64,000 bases of DNA, from contig NZ_BMCU01000001.1 of NCBI RefSeq assembly GCF_014635345.1, forward strand, positions 1-64,000, given 5' to 3'. Origin of the DNA: Rhodococcoides trifolii (GTDB lineage Bacteria > Actinomycetota > Actinomycetes > Mycobacteriales > Mycobacteriaceae). The notes under the pieces are model-generated. The model had not been told where the DNA came from, did not search any database, and saw nothing but the letters and a program-made list of their open reading frames with translations. Numbering within the stretch: the first letter of the stretch is position 1; every line of letters begins with the position of its first letter. A program made the translations under genes and the position numbers. Shown piece after piece: positions 1 through 9,382 of this stretch.

Positions 1-1
1 C

Positions 2-193
2 GAGGACAAGTCGACGGTGATGTACCTGTGCTCCATCGAATACACCCCGTCCCTGGACCGCGACATCGACCCACTCGATCCCGACCTGGCCATCAACTGG
101 CCCACGCATGGCCGCGACGGGTCCGCCCTCGAATACCAACTCTCGGACAAGGATCGCGCTGCGCCGTCGTTCGCGTCGCTCAGCGGATCTTGA
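2..193 (+). CDS. rmlC: dTDP-4-dehydrorhamnose 3,5-epimerase, C-terminal part (cut by window edge)
   Basis: Only the last 63 codons are present, because the 5' end lies outside the window. The reading frame contains STVMYLCSIEY, a DP.LAI.WP stretch and LSDKDRAAPSF. These match the C-terminal end of actinobacterial RmlC, as I recall it from the M. tuberculosis protein (STVMYLCSAEY, LSDRDAAAPSF). RmlC makes dTDP-L-rhamnose, needed for the rhamnose linker between peptidoglycan and galactan, which fits the wall locus that follows. The tail after AAPSF is shorter than I remember for the mycobacterial protein. The stop lies 14 bp inside the convergent GtrA gene. Identification rests on the C-terminal part only. 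Confidence 0.8.
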   Translation, partial: EDKSTVMYLCSIEYTPSLDRDIDPLDPDLAINWPTHGRDGSALEYQLSDKDRAAPSFASLSGS

Positions 194-638
194 AGATCAC
201 AGCCCGCTGGACGACGAAATTGATGATGGTCGCCGTCCCCTGGGCCACGACGAACGCGATGTTGGAGTACCAGAAACCGTCGGGCAACGCGTCGTACATC
301 AGGCCGTAGATCCCGACCTGGACGGCGAACGTCACCGCGTACAGAATCACGACGGCGACGAACCGTGCCCGTGACGGCTCCGCCTTGAACGTCCAGCGCC
401 TGTTGATCAGGTAGGCCGTCGTGGTGCCCAGGACGAATCCGACTGCCTTCGCAGGAATGACAGCGACCCCGAGCACGAAGTGCAGAAGCAGGTTGACGCC
501 CTGATCGACGACCGCGCTCAGCGCTCCCGTCGCGACGAATCGCACGATCTGCGTCTTCAGATCCAGCGCGTCGTCGGCGATGTTCTCGGTGAGCGGTAGC
601 TCGACCGGAAGCGGGACGTGCGGTTCCTGTTCTGACAC
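180..638 (-). CDS. GtrA-family small membrane protein (Rv3789-like)
   Basis: A 152-residue protein with four predicted membrane segments. It has the GtrA hallmark of an N-terminal RFVATGALSAVVDQGV helix and the LINRRWTF loop. GtrA proteins are linked to moving polyprenyl-linked sugars or recruiting glycosyltransferases. In M. tuberculosis the neighbour of dprE1 (Rv3789) belongs to this family and has been implicated in arabinan assembly with AftA, so that role is likely here by position. I chose the GTG that opens VSEQEPHV; an in-frame start 25 codons earlier would add an Arg-rich segment unlike the family. Unlike in mycobacteria, the gene is divergent from the dprE1 side. Confidence 0.85.
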   Translation of the reverse strand: MSEQEPHVPLPVELPLTENIADDALDLKTQIVRFVATGALSAVVDQGVNLLLHFVLGVAVIPAKAVGFVLGTTTAYLINRRWTFKAEPSRARFVAVVILYAVTFAVQVGIYGLMYDALPDGFWYSNIAFVVAQGTATIINFVVQRAVIFKIR

Positions 639-687
639 GGTGCAGACACTAGTGCCCGCCCTGCGCCTCGCCCCGTACGGTACTCGA

Positions 688-1902
688 GTGCTGATCGCGG
701 ACCGTCCGACCACATCCGGCCGTCGCGGCCTGTTCTTCGCACTCGCGGCCCTCGGCGTCGTGCTGTTCGCACTGCGGGGACTGCCAAGACTGCGTGAACC
801 CGGTCTGTTCGCCGAAGACGGTCAGATCTTCCTGGCCGACGCGCACAACCTCGGTCTGCGCGCATTCCTCGAGCCCTACGCCGGCTACCTGCACACGATT
901 CCCCGAATCGTGGCAGCGGCCCTCGAACCGCTACCGATCACCGCGGCGCCGGTGGCGTACCTCCTCGCGGCGATGATTCTGCATCTGGCGATGCTGACCC
1001 CGGCGCTGTCACCACGACTGTCCGCGCTGCTGCCGCACGCGTGGCAACGCGCCGGTCTGTTCCTCACCTTGTGCGTGATGCCGGCGGTGTGGGAGGTGTA
1101 CGGGAACGTCGCGAACGCGATCTTCGTCGCCGGCACCGCGCTGGTGCTGCTCGCGCTCAGCGCAGACCCGAGATCGTCCGCGGGCCGACTCGCCGAGGTC
1201 GTCGCCATCGCGCTGCTCGGTCTCAGCGGCCCGCTCGTCGTGCTGTTCCTCCCACTCGTTCTGTGGCGCTGGTGGCGCACCCGGACATCGCACGCCGCGA
1301 TCGTGAGCGGAACCGCACTGGCTACTGCGCTGGTCCAGCTGACGGTGTATCTCACGTCCGCCCGGTCCACGCCGGGTGGCGGCACGGCCGTGCTGCTCGC
1401 CAAGACCGCCGGTGAACGCGTCGGCGGAAGTGCGTTGGCCGGCAAGTCCGACGTGTTCGCCGCTATGCCGCACCCCTGGCTGACCGTCGCCGCATACAGC
1501 TGGTTCGCGGTCGTGGTGCTGCTCAGCGTGTGGATCGTTCCCCGGATCGCGATTCCGCTGTGGATCACGGCGGCCGTCCTGCTGGCTGCCGCGGTCAACG
1601 CCTACGGACCGGCGATGGTCGCGTCGGGAATCGCCTTCCAGCGGCACGTCACCACACCCCTGGTTATCTGCCTCGTTCTCCTGTGGCTCGTGATCGGACG
1701 TGGGCGTGGCCGTGCGGCGACCTCCATCGCGGTTCTCGCCCTCGCGGCGTGCAGCTACGGCGTGGTGCACGACTTCGCTCCGGAGCCCTACCCGTCGCGT
1801 CCGGATCTCACGGAACTGCAGCGGTGCGTCTCGACGAACCAGCCCGTGTGTGACCAACCGATCTTCGGACCCGGGTGGACTGTGGAATTACGCAACCCTT
1901 AG
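688..1902 (+). CDS. Polytopic membrane protein, possibly GT-C type, upstream of dprE1
   Basis: About 404 residues with roughly ten hydrophobic segments and little soluble sequence. Near the N-terminus, just after the first membrane segment, is [14 protein letters not shown]. An acidic motif in the first extracytoplasmic loop is typical of GT-C polyprenyl-phosphate-sugar glycosyltransferases, so a sugar-transfer role is plausible but inferred. The GTG that opens VLIADRP is preferred because the in-frame upstream codons overlap the divergent gtrA start and encode no recognisable sequence. It ends 19 bp before dprE1 and may share its transcript. I do not recognise a specific family. Confidence 0.65.
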   Translation: MLIADRPTTSGRRGLFFALAALGVVLFALRGLPRLREPGLFAEDGQIFLADAHNLGLRAFLEPYAGYLHTIPRIVAAALEPLPITAAPVAYLLAAMILHLAMLTPALSPRLSALLPHAWQRAGLFLTLCVMPAVWEVYGNVANAIFVAGTALVLLALSADPRSSAGRLAEVVAIALLGLSGPLVVLFLPLVLWRWWRTRTSHAAIVSGTALATALVQLTVYLTSARSTPGGGTAVLLAKTAGERVGGSALAGKSDVFAAMPHPWLTVAAYSWFAVVVLLSVWIVPRIAIPLWITAAVLLAAAVNAYGPAMVASGIAFQRHVTTPLVICLVLLWLVIGRGRGRAATSIAVLALAACSYGVVHDFAPEPYPSRPDLTELQRCVSTNQPVCDQPIFGPGWTVELRNP

Positions 1903-1921
1903 CCAGGTAGCCTTTACGGCG

Positions 1922-3319
1922 ATGTCCACGACCGAAACTCTCCCCACCTCCACCCGCACTCTGAGCGGCTGGGGACGCACCGCGCCCGCATCGTCCGAGG
2001 TGATCACGGCCACTGACGCCGAGATCATCGTCCGGGCGGTGGCGGAGGTCGCCGAGCACAACGCGAGCTCGCCGTCGCATCTGCAGCGCGGAATCATCCC
2101 TCGCGGGCTCGGCCGTTCCTACGGGGACAACGCCCAGAACGCGGGCGGTCTCGTCATCGACATGACGGGTCTCAACCGGATCTACAGCATCGACTCCGCC
2201 ACCCACATCGTCGACGTCGACGGTGGCGTGAGCCTGGATCAACTGATGCGTGCCGCTCTCCCCTTCGGCCTGTGGGTTCCGGTATTGCCCGGCACGCGCC
2301 AGGTCACGATCGGCGGTGCCATCGGGTGCGACATCCACGGCAAGAACCACCACAGCGCCGGCAGCTTCGGCAACCACGTGCGGTCCATGGAACTCCTGAC
2401 GGCCGACGGTACGGTGCGTCATCTGACGCCCGAGTCGCCGCTGTTCTGGGCCACGGTGGGCGGAAACGGCCTGACCGGCATCATCCTGCGGGCGACCATC
2501 GAGATGACACCGACCGAGACGGCCTACTTCATCGCCGACGGTGACGTCACCACGACGCTCGACGAGACCATCGCCATTCACAGCGACGGCAGCGAGAACA
2601 ACTACGACTACTCGAGCGCATGGTTCGACGCGATCTCGGGCCCGCCCAAGCTCGGCCGCGCCGCTCTTTCCCGTGGGTCTCTCGCGACGCTCGACCAGCT
2701 TCCGGCGAAGTTGCAGAAGGACCCACTTCGGTTCAGCGCCAAGCCGTTGCTGACCTTCCCCGACGTGTTCCCGAACGGACTCGCCAACAAGTTCACCTTC
2801 GGTCCGATCGGCGAACTCTGGTACCGCAAGTCGGGTACCTACCGCGGCAAGGTGCAGAACCTGACGCAGTTCTATCACCCACTCGACATGTTCGGTGAGT
2901 GGAACCGCGCCTACGGTCAAGCCGGTTTCTTGCAGTACCAGTTCGTGGTGCCGCCGGAAGCGGTCGAGGAATTCAAGAAGATCATCACCGACATTCAGCG
3001 CTCCGGGCACTACTCCTTCCTGAACGTCTTCAAACTGTTCGGGCCGGGAAATCAAGCGCCACTGAGCTTTCCGATGGCCGGCTGGAACGTCTGCGTCGAC
3101 TTCCCGATCAAGGCAGGGCTGAGCGAGTTCGTCACCGAACTCGACAAGCGGGTACTCGAATTCGGTGGACGCCTATACACGGCCAAGGATTCCCGGACCA
3201 CCGCCGAGACCTTCCATGCGATGTACCCGCGGATCGACGAGTGGATCGACATCCGCCGATCCGTCGACCCCACAGGCGTTTTCGCCTCCGATATGGCCAG
3301 AAGGTTGGAACTGCTGTGA
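1922..3319 (+). CDS. dprE1: Decaprenylphosphoryl-beta-D-ribose 2'-oxidase DprE1
   Basis: A 465-residue FAD enzyme that oxidises decaprenylphosphoryl-ribose at C2', the first half of the epimerisation to decaprenylphosphoryl-arabinose (DPA), the arabinose donor. The N-terminal FAD-binding part shows [31 protein letters not shown] and VGGNGLTG, all typical of DprE1. The C-terminal substrate domain has [15 protein letters not shown] followed by GWNVCVDF. Cys391 in that last motif corresponds to the cysteine attacked by benzothiazinones in mycobacteria. The start is the ATG of MSTTETLP, and the stop overlaps the GTG of dprE2 by 4 bp, so the two subunits are translationally coupled. Confidence 0.97.
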   Translation: MSTTETLPTSTRTLSGWGRTAPASSEVITATDAEIIVRAVAEVAEHNASSPSHLQRGIIPRGLGRSYGDNAQNAGGLVIDMTGLNRIYSIDSATHIVDVDGGVSLDQLMRAALPFGLWVPVLPGTRQVTIGGAIGCDIHGKNHHSAGSFGNHVRSMELLTADGTVRHLTPESPLFWATVGGNGLTGIILRATIEMTPTETAYFIADGDVTTTLDETIAIHSDGSENNYDYSSAWFDAISGPPKLGRAALSRGSLATLDQLPAKLQKDPLRFSAKPLLTFPDVFPNGLANKFTFGPIGELWYRKSGTYRGKVQNLTQFYHPLDMFGEWNRAYGQAGFLQYQFVVPPEAVEEFKKIITDIQRSGHYSFLNVFKLFGPGNQAPLSFPMAGWNVCVDFPIKAGLSEFVTELDKRVLEFGGRLYTAKDSRTTAETFHAMYPRIDEWIDIRRSVDPTGVFASDMARRLELL

Positions 3320-4080
3320 CGATAGATGCCGTCGGTAATCCTCAGACGATCCTCGTGCTCGGCGGCACGAGCGAGATCGGTCTCGCGATCACCGAGGAGT
3401 ACCTGTCGACGGCGCCGGCGCGTGTCGTTCTGGCAGCGCTGCCGAACGACCCCGGTCGCGACAAGGCCGTCGCCCAGCTGAAAGCCAAAGGCGCCAAGGC
3501 CGTCGACGTGATCGACTTCGACGCCCTCGACACGAAGTCACACCCCGCCGTCATCGACGAAGCGTGGTCCAAAGGTGACGTCGACGTGGCGATCGTCGCG
3601 TTCGCCGTCGACTTCGACCCGGAAGAGCTGTGGCAGAACCAGAACAAGGCCGTGCTGACGGCCAACATCAACTACACCGCCTCGGTCTCGGTGGGCGTGC
3701 TGCTCGGCGAGAAGATGAAGGCGCAGCGGTACGGCCGCATCATCGTGATGTCGTCCGTGGCAGGTGAGCGGGTCCGCAGATCCAACTTCGTCTACGGCTC
3801 CACCAAGGCCGGACTGGACGGGTTCTACCTCGGACTCGGAGAAGCCTTGCGCGAGTTCGGCCCTCGCGTCACCGTCATCCGTCCCGGCATGGTGCGGACA
3901 CGGTTCAGCGAGCACGTCAAGGAAGCACCGCTGACGGTGAACAAGGAAGACGTCGCCAAGCTGGCCGTCGCCTCGTCGCGCAAGGGCAAGGACCTCGTGT
4001 GGGCACCGGGCCCCTTCCGATTCGTGATGATCGCGCTTCGTCACGTTCCGCGCCCGATCTTCCGCAAACTTCCCATCTGA
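3316..4080 (+). CDS. dprE2: Decaprenylphosphoryl-2-keto-ribose reductase DprE2
   Basis: A 254-residue short-chain dehydrogenase. It reduces the 2-keto intermediate made by DprE1 to decaprenylphosphoryl-arabinose, using NAD(P)H. Visible motifs are the nucleotide-binding [10 protein letters not shown], the catalytic Ser region VMSSVAGE and YGSTKAG, which supplies the YxxxK pair. The GTG start lies inside the dprE1 stop (GTGA). The C-terminus FRKLPI is close to the membrane-associated end of the mycobacterial protein. aftA starts 3 bp after the stop, so dprE1-dprE2-aftA is one operon. Confidence 0.96.
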   Translation: MTIDAVGNPQTILVLGGTSEIGLAITEEYLSTAPARVVLAALPNDPGRDKAVAQLKAKGAKAVDVIDFDALDTKSHPAVIDEAWSKGDVDVAIVAFAVDFDPEELWQNQNKAVLTANINYTASVSVGVLLGEKMKAQRYGRIIVMSSVAGERVRRSNFVYGSTKAGLDGFYLGLGEALREFGPRVTVIRPGMVRTRFSEHVKEAPLTVNKEDVAKLAVASSRKGKDLVWAPGPFRFVMIALRHVPRPIFRKLPI

Positions 4081-4082
4081 TC

Positions 4083-5951
4083 GTGCGCGCTGCTCGTTCT
4101 GCGCTGATCGAAGCCCTCGCCGCGGCGATCGTGACGATCGTCGTCGTGACGGTCGGCTTGTACGCGTTCTCGCTGGTCCAGTGGCCGTCGTTCAACGGCT
4201 CCCACGTCACGCGGGCCATCACGACGGTGGGGCAGGTGGCGTCGTTCGTCGTGATCGGGGTGTCGGTCTGGCTGACGCGGAAGTCCCACAGCTCGGGGTG
4301 GGTGGCGAAAACACTGTCCTGGGTGGGGCTCTCGTCGTTCGTCACCGTCACACTCGGCATGCCCCTCGCTGCGACGAAGCTGTATCTGTTCGGCGTTTCG
4401 GTTGACCAAGAGTTCCGTACGGAGTATTTGACCCGGCTCACCGATTCCTCTGCGCTGCGCGACATGACGTACGCCGATCTGCCTCCCTACTACCCCGCTG
4501 GGTGGTTCTGGATCGGTGGACGCGTGGCGAACCTTCTCGGACTGGACGGGTGGGAAGCCTTCAAGCCCTACGCCATCGGATCGCTCGCCGTCGCCTGCGT
4601 CGTGGCTCTGGTGTTGTGGAGTCACCTCGTGCGAAAGGATCTTGCCGTCCTGGCCGCCACCGCAGTGACGGCGCTCGCGCTGGCGTACGCGTCGCCCGAG
4701 TCGTACGGCGCCGTGGTGGCGGTGTTCGTTCCGCCGGTATTGATCCTGGCGTGGGGAGGGTTGGCGCGGCCGGGCAGGGGCGGCTGGGCCGCGGTGGTGG
4801 GTGTCGGCCTGTTCCTCGGCTTCGCCGCGTGTTTCTACACACTCTATTTCGGCTTCGCCGCGTTCACCGTCACGCTGATGGCTCTCACTGTGGCAACGAT
4901 GACATACAGCCGAACTCGGAGTTGGCCTTCACTTCTCACTCCGCTGTACAAACTGATCACCATCGCAGCAATCGCCGGCCTGATCGCCCTCGTCGTATGG
5001 GCGCCCTATCTGAAAGCCTCGCTGACCGGGACGACCGCGGAATCCGGTACCGCCCTGCACTACCTCCCCGACTCCGGTGCGTCGCTTCCCTTCCCGATGC
5101 TGCAGGCATCGCTTCTCGGCGCACTCTGCATGATCGGCGCGATCTGGATCATCGTTCGCCTCAGAGACTCTCGTCGTGCGCAGGCCCTCGGAATCGGTGT
5201 GGTGGCGTCGTATCTGTGGGCTCTGTTGTCGATGGCCGTGACAGCCGTCGGAACCACGTTGCTCGGCTTCCGCCTGGAGCCGATCCTGCTGTTGATGCTG
5301 GGCGCGGCAGGCGTTTTCGGGTTCGTCGAGGGCGCACGCGCTCTCTATCTGGTCTCCAGTGAATCCTCCCGCGTTCGCACGGCGACCGTGGTGGTCGGGG
5401 TGGTCGGCGCACTCGCCTTCGCCCAGGACATCCCGCACGTGTTGCAGAACGAGATCGACGTCGCCTACACCGACACGGACGGCGACGGCGTGCGCGCCGA
5501 TCAGCGGCCGCCCAGCGCCGTGTCCTACTACGCAGACGTCGACACGGCTCTCCAGACTGCCATTCCACGACGGCGTGACGACACCGTCGTTCTCACCGCC
5601 GACACCACCTTCCTGGCCTACTACCCGTACCTCGGGTTCCAGGGACTGACGTCGCACTACGCAAATCCGTTGGCGCAGTTCGATGCTCGGGCCGCAGCCA
5701 TCGAGGACTGGTCCACGTCCGACAATTCCGCACAGTTGATCGACAAACTCGAGACAACCCCCTGGCGAGCACCCGACGCGTTCCTCTTCCGCCGCGGAGC
5801 CGACGGATACACCTTGAGGTTGGCCGAGGACGTGTACCCGAACGACCCCAACGTCCGCCGGTACACCGTCTCGTTTCCCGAATCCTTGTTTGACGACCCA
5901 CGTTTCACCGTTCAGAACGTCGGACCCTTCGTTCTGATCACCCGAACGTAG
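4083..5951 (+). CDS. aftA: Galactan 5-O-arabinofuranosyltransferase AftA (GT-C)
   Basis: About 622 residues. The N-terminal two thirds is polytopic (roughly 11 segments) and is followed by an extracytoplasmic C-terminal domain. AftA transfers the first arabinofuranosyl residue from DPA onto galactan. The first long loop carries VDQEFRTEYLTRLTDS and then DLPPYYPAGWFW, both diagnostic of AftA. The GTG start 2 bp after the dprE2 stop is supported by gene order, which is the same as Rv3790-Rv3791-Rv3792. The gene ends 2 bp from the convergent MerR-HEAT gene, with no room for a terminator between them. Confidence 0.93.
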   Translation: MRAARSALIEALAAAIVTIVVVTVGLYAFSLVQWPSFNGSHVTRAITTVGQVASFVVIGVSVWLTRKSHSSGWVAKTLSWVGLSSFVTVTLGMPLAATKLYLFGVSVDQEFRTEYLTRLTDSSALRDMTYADLPPYYPAGWFWIGGRVANLLGLDGWEAFKPYAIGSLAVACVVALVLWSHLVRKDLAVLAATAVTALALAYASPESYGAVVAVFVPPVLILAWGGLARPGRGGWAAVVGVGLFLGFAACFYTLYFGFAAFTVTLMALTVATMTYSRTRSWPSLLTPLYKLITIAAIAGLIALVVWAPYLKASLTGTTAESGTALHYLPDSGASLPFPMLQASLLGALCMIGAIWIIVRLRDSRRAQALGIGVVASYLWALLSMAVTAVGTTLLGFRLEPILLLMLGAAGVFGFVEGARALYLVSSESSRVRTATVVVGVVGALAFAQDIPHVLQNEIDVAYTDTDGDGVRADQRPPSAVSYYADVDTALQTAIPRRRDDTVVLTADTTFLAYYPYLGFQGLTSHYANPLAQFDARAAAIEDWSTSDNSAQLIDKLETTPWRAPDAFLFRRGADGYTLRLAEDVYPNDPNVRRYTVSFPESLFDDPRFTVQNVGPFVLITRT

Positions 5952-5953
5952 CG

Positions 5954-6922
5954 CTACCGCAGCAGTGCACGCGCAACCAGCGCAACAGTCGCGTCGTCGT
6001 CGTGCGCCAGTCGGTCCAACTGTCGCCGCGCATCGGGCCCGGGAATCTCGACGAGCGCCTGCGCCACGCGAATTCGCACCGACGGTTCACGGTGGCGCGC
6101 CTCGTCGAACGCCGCCAACATCTCCGCTTTGCAGTCAGGGTCCTGCGACAGCACGCCGAGAATGTCCGATGCCTCGACGTCACTGCGCCCTTCCACCACC
6201 ATCGTCACCAGAGTCGGCACCGCCGCGTGCACGCCGCGTCGCCCCAACGCCAACGCGGCATGGGCGTTCACCGTCGGATCGTCGTCCGTGAGAGCAGCGT
6301 CGAGCACCGCGAGCGCCTCGTCCCCCGGCAACTCCGCGATGGTGAGAATCGCCCGGCGCCGGACGTCGACGTCGTCGGACCCGAGACCGCGGGCCATGAC
6401 ACGAAGGGCGTCACCAGGCGCGCGATCGAGTGCCCATTGCAGCGCCCCCACGACGTTCGCGTTGTTCTCGGTGAGAATGGCTTCGGCCAGGACCTCGGCC
6501 GGCGCCTCAGCTTCCAAAGCAGTTCGCTGCCGGATCCCCGAGCTCGGAGAGGACAGCCCCTGCATCAGCTCCACGATCCGCAGGACGCCCTCCCAATCCG
6601 TCGGGGACAACGCGTCGACGGTTCTCAAGCGCGTCAGAAGCTCCTGCTCGCGAGCGATACGGTCCTCGGTCCGTCGCACGAGATCGTCGACCAGCGCCGA
6701 CGGCGCGAAGTTCGGAGCGGCCAACGCATCACCGACCTGTCTGAGCGTCAGTCCGAGAGACCGCAGGCTCTCGACGTGGAAGATGCGCCGGATGTCGTCG
6801 TCGGAGTATTCGCGGTACCCACCGACGGTGCGCCCGGTGGGCCTGACCAAGCCTAGCGCGTCGTAATGCCGCAGCATGCGGGTACTGACCCCCGACCTGG
6901 CCCCGACCTCCCCGATCAGCAC
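5954..6922 (-). CDS. MerR-family regulator fused to C-terminal HEAT repeats
   Basis: A 322-residue protein. Residues 1-70 form a MerR DNA-binding domain (LIGEVGARSGVSTRMLRHYDALGL, then GYREYSDDDIRRI), followed by a dimerisation helix to about residue 115. Residues from about 140 to the end are alpha-helical HEAT-like repeats, visible as recurring units such as DVDVRRRAILTIAELPGDEAL and DDPTVNAHAALALGRRG. No Cys-based metal site or small-ligand domain is apparent, so the HEAT part probably senses a protein partner. The GTG start overlaps the upstream HEAT gene by 7 bp. The operon sits between aftA and emb but is not part of the canonical wall operon. Confidence 0.88.
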   Translation of the reverse strand: MLIGEVGARSGVSTRMLRHYDALGLVRPTGRTVGGYREYSDDDIRRIFHVESLRSLGLTLRQVGDALAAPNFAPSALVDDLVRRTEDRIAREQELLTRLRTVDALSPTDWEGVLRIVELMQGLSSPSSGIRQRTALEAEAPAEVLAEAILTENNANVVGALQWALDRAPGDALRVMARGLGSDDVDVRRRAILTIAELPGDEALAVLDAALTDDDPTVNAHAALALGRRGVHAAVPTLVTMVVEGRSDVEASDILGVLSQDPDCKAEMLAAFDEARHREPSVRIRVAQALVEIPGPDARRQLDRLAHDDDATVALVARALLR

Positions 6923-7527
6923 GACCGCAATGCCTCGTCGAGAAGTGAATCGAATCCGGCGTCCGGGTCGCGCAGCAGCATGTGCGTGGCACGTGCATGC
7001 GCTCTCGTCTGCGGGTCGTCACTGGTCGTCGCCGTGCTCACGGCCGGCTCGGCAACGTCGCCGAGCGATACCAGCGCCCGGCTCAGACTGCGATGCACCT
7101 CTCGGTTTCCGCGACCGAGCTGCGACGCGAGGTCGTCGGCGAGCTGCTGATGGCCTGCGGCGGGAGCCAAGGCCACTGCGGCGCGCCACGCGGCGCGGGC
7201 CACCTCGTCGTCCTCGTCGTGCAGCAGCGTCCGTGTGATGGCGGGCCACGCGCTCGTCTCACCGATCTTCGACAGCGAGTGCAGCGCCTGGCTGCGGGCC
7301 TGAGCGTGGTGCGATCGGAGTTCCGCGACGAGGAGGGGAACTGTCGTCTCGGTGGGGAACCGCGTCAGCGCCCACGTCAACATGTCGCGCACGAAGAAGT
7401 CCGGTTCCGTTCCGCAGCGCTCGACCAGCGGAACCACGATCGCGGGATCGGGATCGGTCCCGGCGGCCAGCGCCGCCCGCAGTCGGACGGACGAATCCGG
7501 GGCACTCAACGCCTGCACCAAGGTCAC
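6916..7527 (-). CDS. HEAT-repeat protein, partner of MerR-HEAT regulator
   Basis: About 203 residues made almost entirely of HEAT-type helical repeats (SSVRLRAALAAG, HHAQARSQALHSLSKIG, EDDEVARAAWRAAVAL). It has no catalytic motif, signal peptide or membrane segment. It is first in a two-gene operon with the MerR-HEAT regulator and is similar in repeat style to that regulator's C-terminus. A direct protein partnership or a gene split/duplication is therefore likely (inference). A GTG at 7536 is in frame, but it abuts a strong GGGGAGGAGG ribosome-binding sequence. The second GTG at 7527 gives normal spacing and is preferred. Confidence 0.75.
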   Translation of the reverse strand: MTLVQALSAPDSSVRLRAALAAGTDPDPAIVVPLVERCGTEPDFFVRDMLTWALTRFPTETTVPLLVAELRSHHAQARSQALHSLSKIGETSAWPAITRTLLHDEDDEVARAAWRAAVALAPAAGHQQLADDLASQLGRGNREVHRSLSRALVSLGDVAEPAVSTATTSDDPQTRAHARATHMLLRDPDAGFDSLLDEALRSC

Positions 7528-7548
7528 GGTGACCACCTCCTCCCCACG

Positions 7549-7580
7549 ATTGAAAACCTTGACACTGTGTCGAGGTCAAG
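7549..7580 (-). promoter_or_regulatory. MerR-type promoter with dyad in a 19-bp spacer
   Basis: On the minus strand a -35 TTGACC (7579-7574) and a -10 TTCAAT (7554-7549) are separated by exactly 19 bp. A dyad CTTGAC-N11-GTCAAG (7558-7580) starts at the -35 and fills most of the spacer. An over-long 19-20 bp spacer covered by a dyad is the hallmark of promoters that MerR-family regulators activate by DNA distortion. The promoter reads into the HEAT/MerR-HEAT operon, so autoregulation is likely. The dyad also lies only 21 bp upstream of the divergent membrane-protein gene and could influence it. Confidence 0.7.
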
Positions 7581-7601
7581 TGCTCACGTACCCTCGCCGA
7601 G

Positions 7602-9356
7602 ATGAGTTCCGGCACCGCCTTGCTACCGAAGACGGGACACGACTCGGTCACGGTCGTCCCGGAGCGGTCGCGAGACTGGTCGGTGGCAGCGGCGTTCACG
7701 GTCCTTGCCGTCGCAGTCATGCACAACCAATGGCAGCATCTGGGCGACGGCTACCTCCGCAACAGCGGCCAGGACCAGACCATGTGGGAATGGTTCTTCG
7801 CGGTGGCCGCCCACTCGGTGACTCACCTCGACAACCCCGTGTTCAGCAATCTGCAGAACACCCCGCTCGGGGTCAACCTGATGGCGAACACGGCCATGCT
7901 GGGCCTGTCCATCCCGCTCGCGCCGATCACACTGCTGTTCGGACCGACCGCGACGTTCACTCTCGCCCTCACCCTCGGCCTCGCGACAACCGCGTTCGGT
8001 TGGTACTTCCTGTTCTCGCGCACCGTCGTGCAGTCGCGCGTTGCTGCCGCACTCGGCGGACTGCTGTGCGGCTTCGGGCCGGGCATGATCTCGCACGCCA
8101 ACGCCCACCCCAATTTCGTGTTTCTCGGTGTGCTGCCTCTGATCACCTTGCTGCTGGTGCGAATCACGCAAGGTCTGCGAATCAAGCGCAACGCCGTCTT
8201 CGTCGGCTTGCTCACGGCGTGGCAAGTGATGATGGGCGAGGAACCTCTGCTGATCTTCGCCATCACGCTTGCGGTGTTCGGTGTGGTGTTCTACCTCGGG
8301 CATCCTCGCGCGATCGTGCCGGCGATGCGTCGGCTGATCCCCGCCGGTCTGGTGGCCGCAGTCATCACTGCCGCCCTGATCGCGGTGCCGCTGTGGTGGC
8401 AGTTCTACGGTCCGCAGAGTTACAAGTTCCTCGACCACAACCTGCGGGCCAACGACCTGAAATCCATCACGTCGCTCCCACCGCAATCCCTGGGTGGACG
8501 GATCTGGCCGGGCCCCGACTACTCCATCAACCTCACCGAGCAGAACGCGTACTTCGGAGTCCCGCTCCTCGTGCTGAGCGCCGTCTGCGCGGTCTACCTG
8601 TGGCGCAGCTCGGCCGCACGCGCCGCAACGATCACCGCCCTCGTGGTCGGCGTCCTGTCCTTGGGGCCCGTCCTCACCGTCGACGGCGTCGCCACCGACG
8701 TCACCCTGCCCGGCAAGAAGCTGCACACGTACCCGTTGCTCGAGTCGGTACTGGAGACGCGCTACGCCCTGGCCGCGGTTCCGGTCCTCGCCTTGCTCGT
8801 TGCACTGGCGACCGACCGGGTTCTCCGCCGCGGCGCCGCATCGAAGGCACTGTGGACGGTGGCGCTCCTCGTCGCCCTGGTTCCTCTCGTTCCCGTCCCG
8901 CCGCCGGTCGCGGCCAAGGATCCGGCGCCGGCGTTCTTCGCCGACGGGGCGTGGCGTGATTACGTGAGCGACGGAAGCGTCGTCACTGTGCCGCTCCCCG
9001 GCACCAGCGACGCGTCTCCCCTGCGTTGGCAGTACGAGTCGAACTTCGATTTCCCCATCGCGGCAGGATATTTCGTCGGCCCCGGCGCCAAGGACCCCGA
9101 AGAAGCGAAATACGGTGCCGTCGATCGTCAGACCGCCATTCTCCTCGGAGGTGTGGCCGACTCCGGCGACGTCGTCGCCCCGACCCCCGAGCAAATGGCC
9201 ACGGCGCGGACGGACCTGGAGTTCTGGAACGCCGACGTCGTCGTTCTGCCGCCGGGCAAGAACGTCGGGGCATTGCGAGAGACGCTGAACGACCTCCTGG
9301 GATTCGCCGGAGCGCATGTCGACGGTTCGTGGGTGTGGGACGTGCGCGGTCGCTGA
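7602..9356 (+). CDS. Putative GT-C family membrane glycosyltransferase
   Basis: 584 residues: about 11-12 membrane segments in the first 440 and a soluble extracytoplasmic C-terminal domain of about 140 residues. The first outer loop holds LRNSGQDQTMWEWFFAV, an acidic motif placed as in GT-C enzymes. Its position between aftA and emb suggests it adds or trims a sugar on arabinogalactan or lipoarabinomannan, but that is inference. No gene sits at this place in the M. tuberculosis locus. It lies downstream of the divergent HEAT operon and upstream of emb with a 117-bp gap. The donor and acceptor cannot be read from sequence. Confidence 0.7.
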   Translation: MSSGTALLPKTGHDSVTVVPERSRDWSVAAAFTVLAVAVMHNQWQHLGDGYLRNSGQDQTMWEWFFAVAAHSVTHLDNPVFSNLQNTPLGVNLMANTAMLGLSIPLAPITLLFGPTATFTLALTLGLATTAFGWYFLFSRTVVQSRVAAALGGLLCGFGPGMISHANAHPNFVFLGVLPLITLLLVRITQGLRIKRNAVFVGLLTAWQVMMGEEPLLIFAITLAVFGVVFYLGHPRAIVPAMRRLIPAGLVAAVITAALIAVPLWWQFYGPQSYKFLDHNLRANDLKSITSLPPQSLGGRIWPGPDYSINLTEQNAYFGVPLLVLSAVCAVYLWRSSAARAATITALVVGVLSLGPVLTVDGVATDVTLPGKKLHTYPLLESVLETRYALAAVPVLALLVALATDRVLRRGAASKALWTVALLVALVPLVPVPPPVAAKDPAPAFFADGAWRDYVSDGSVVTVPLPGTSDASPLRWQYESNFDFPIAAGYFVGPGAKDPEEAKYGAVDRQTAILLGGVADSGDVVAPTPEQMATARTDLEFWNADVVVLPPGKNVGALRETLNDLLGFAGAHVDGSWVWDVRGR

Positions 9357-9382
9357 CCACCGGTTTTCGCTTCGGTCGATGT

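Noticed and set aside
1808..3055. Minus-strand 415-codon open frame opposite dprE1
   Set aside because: Shadow of dprE1; low-complexity charged sequence.
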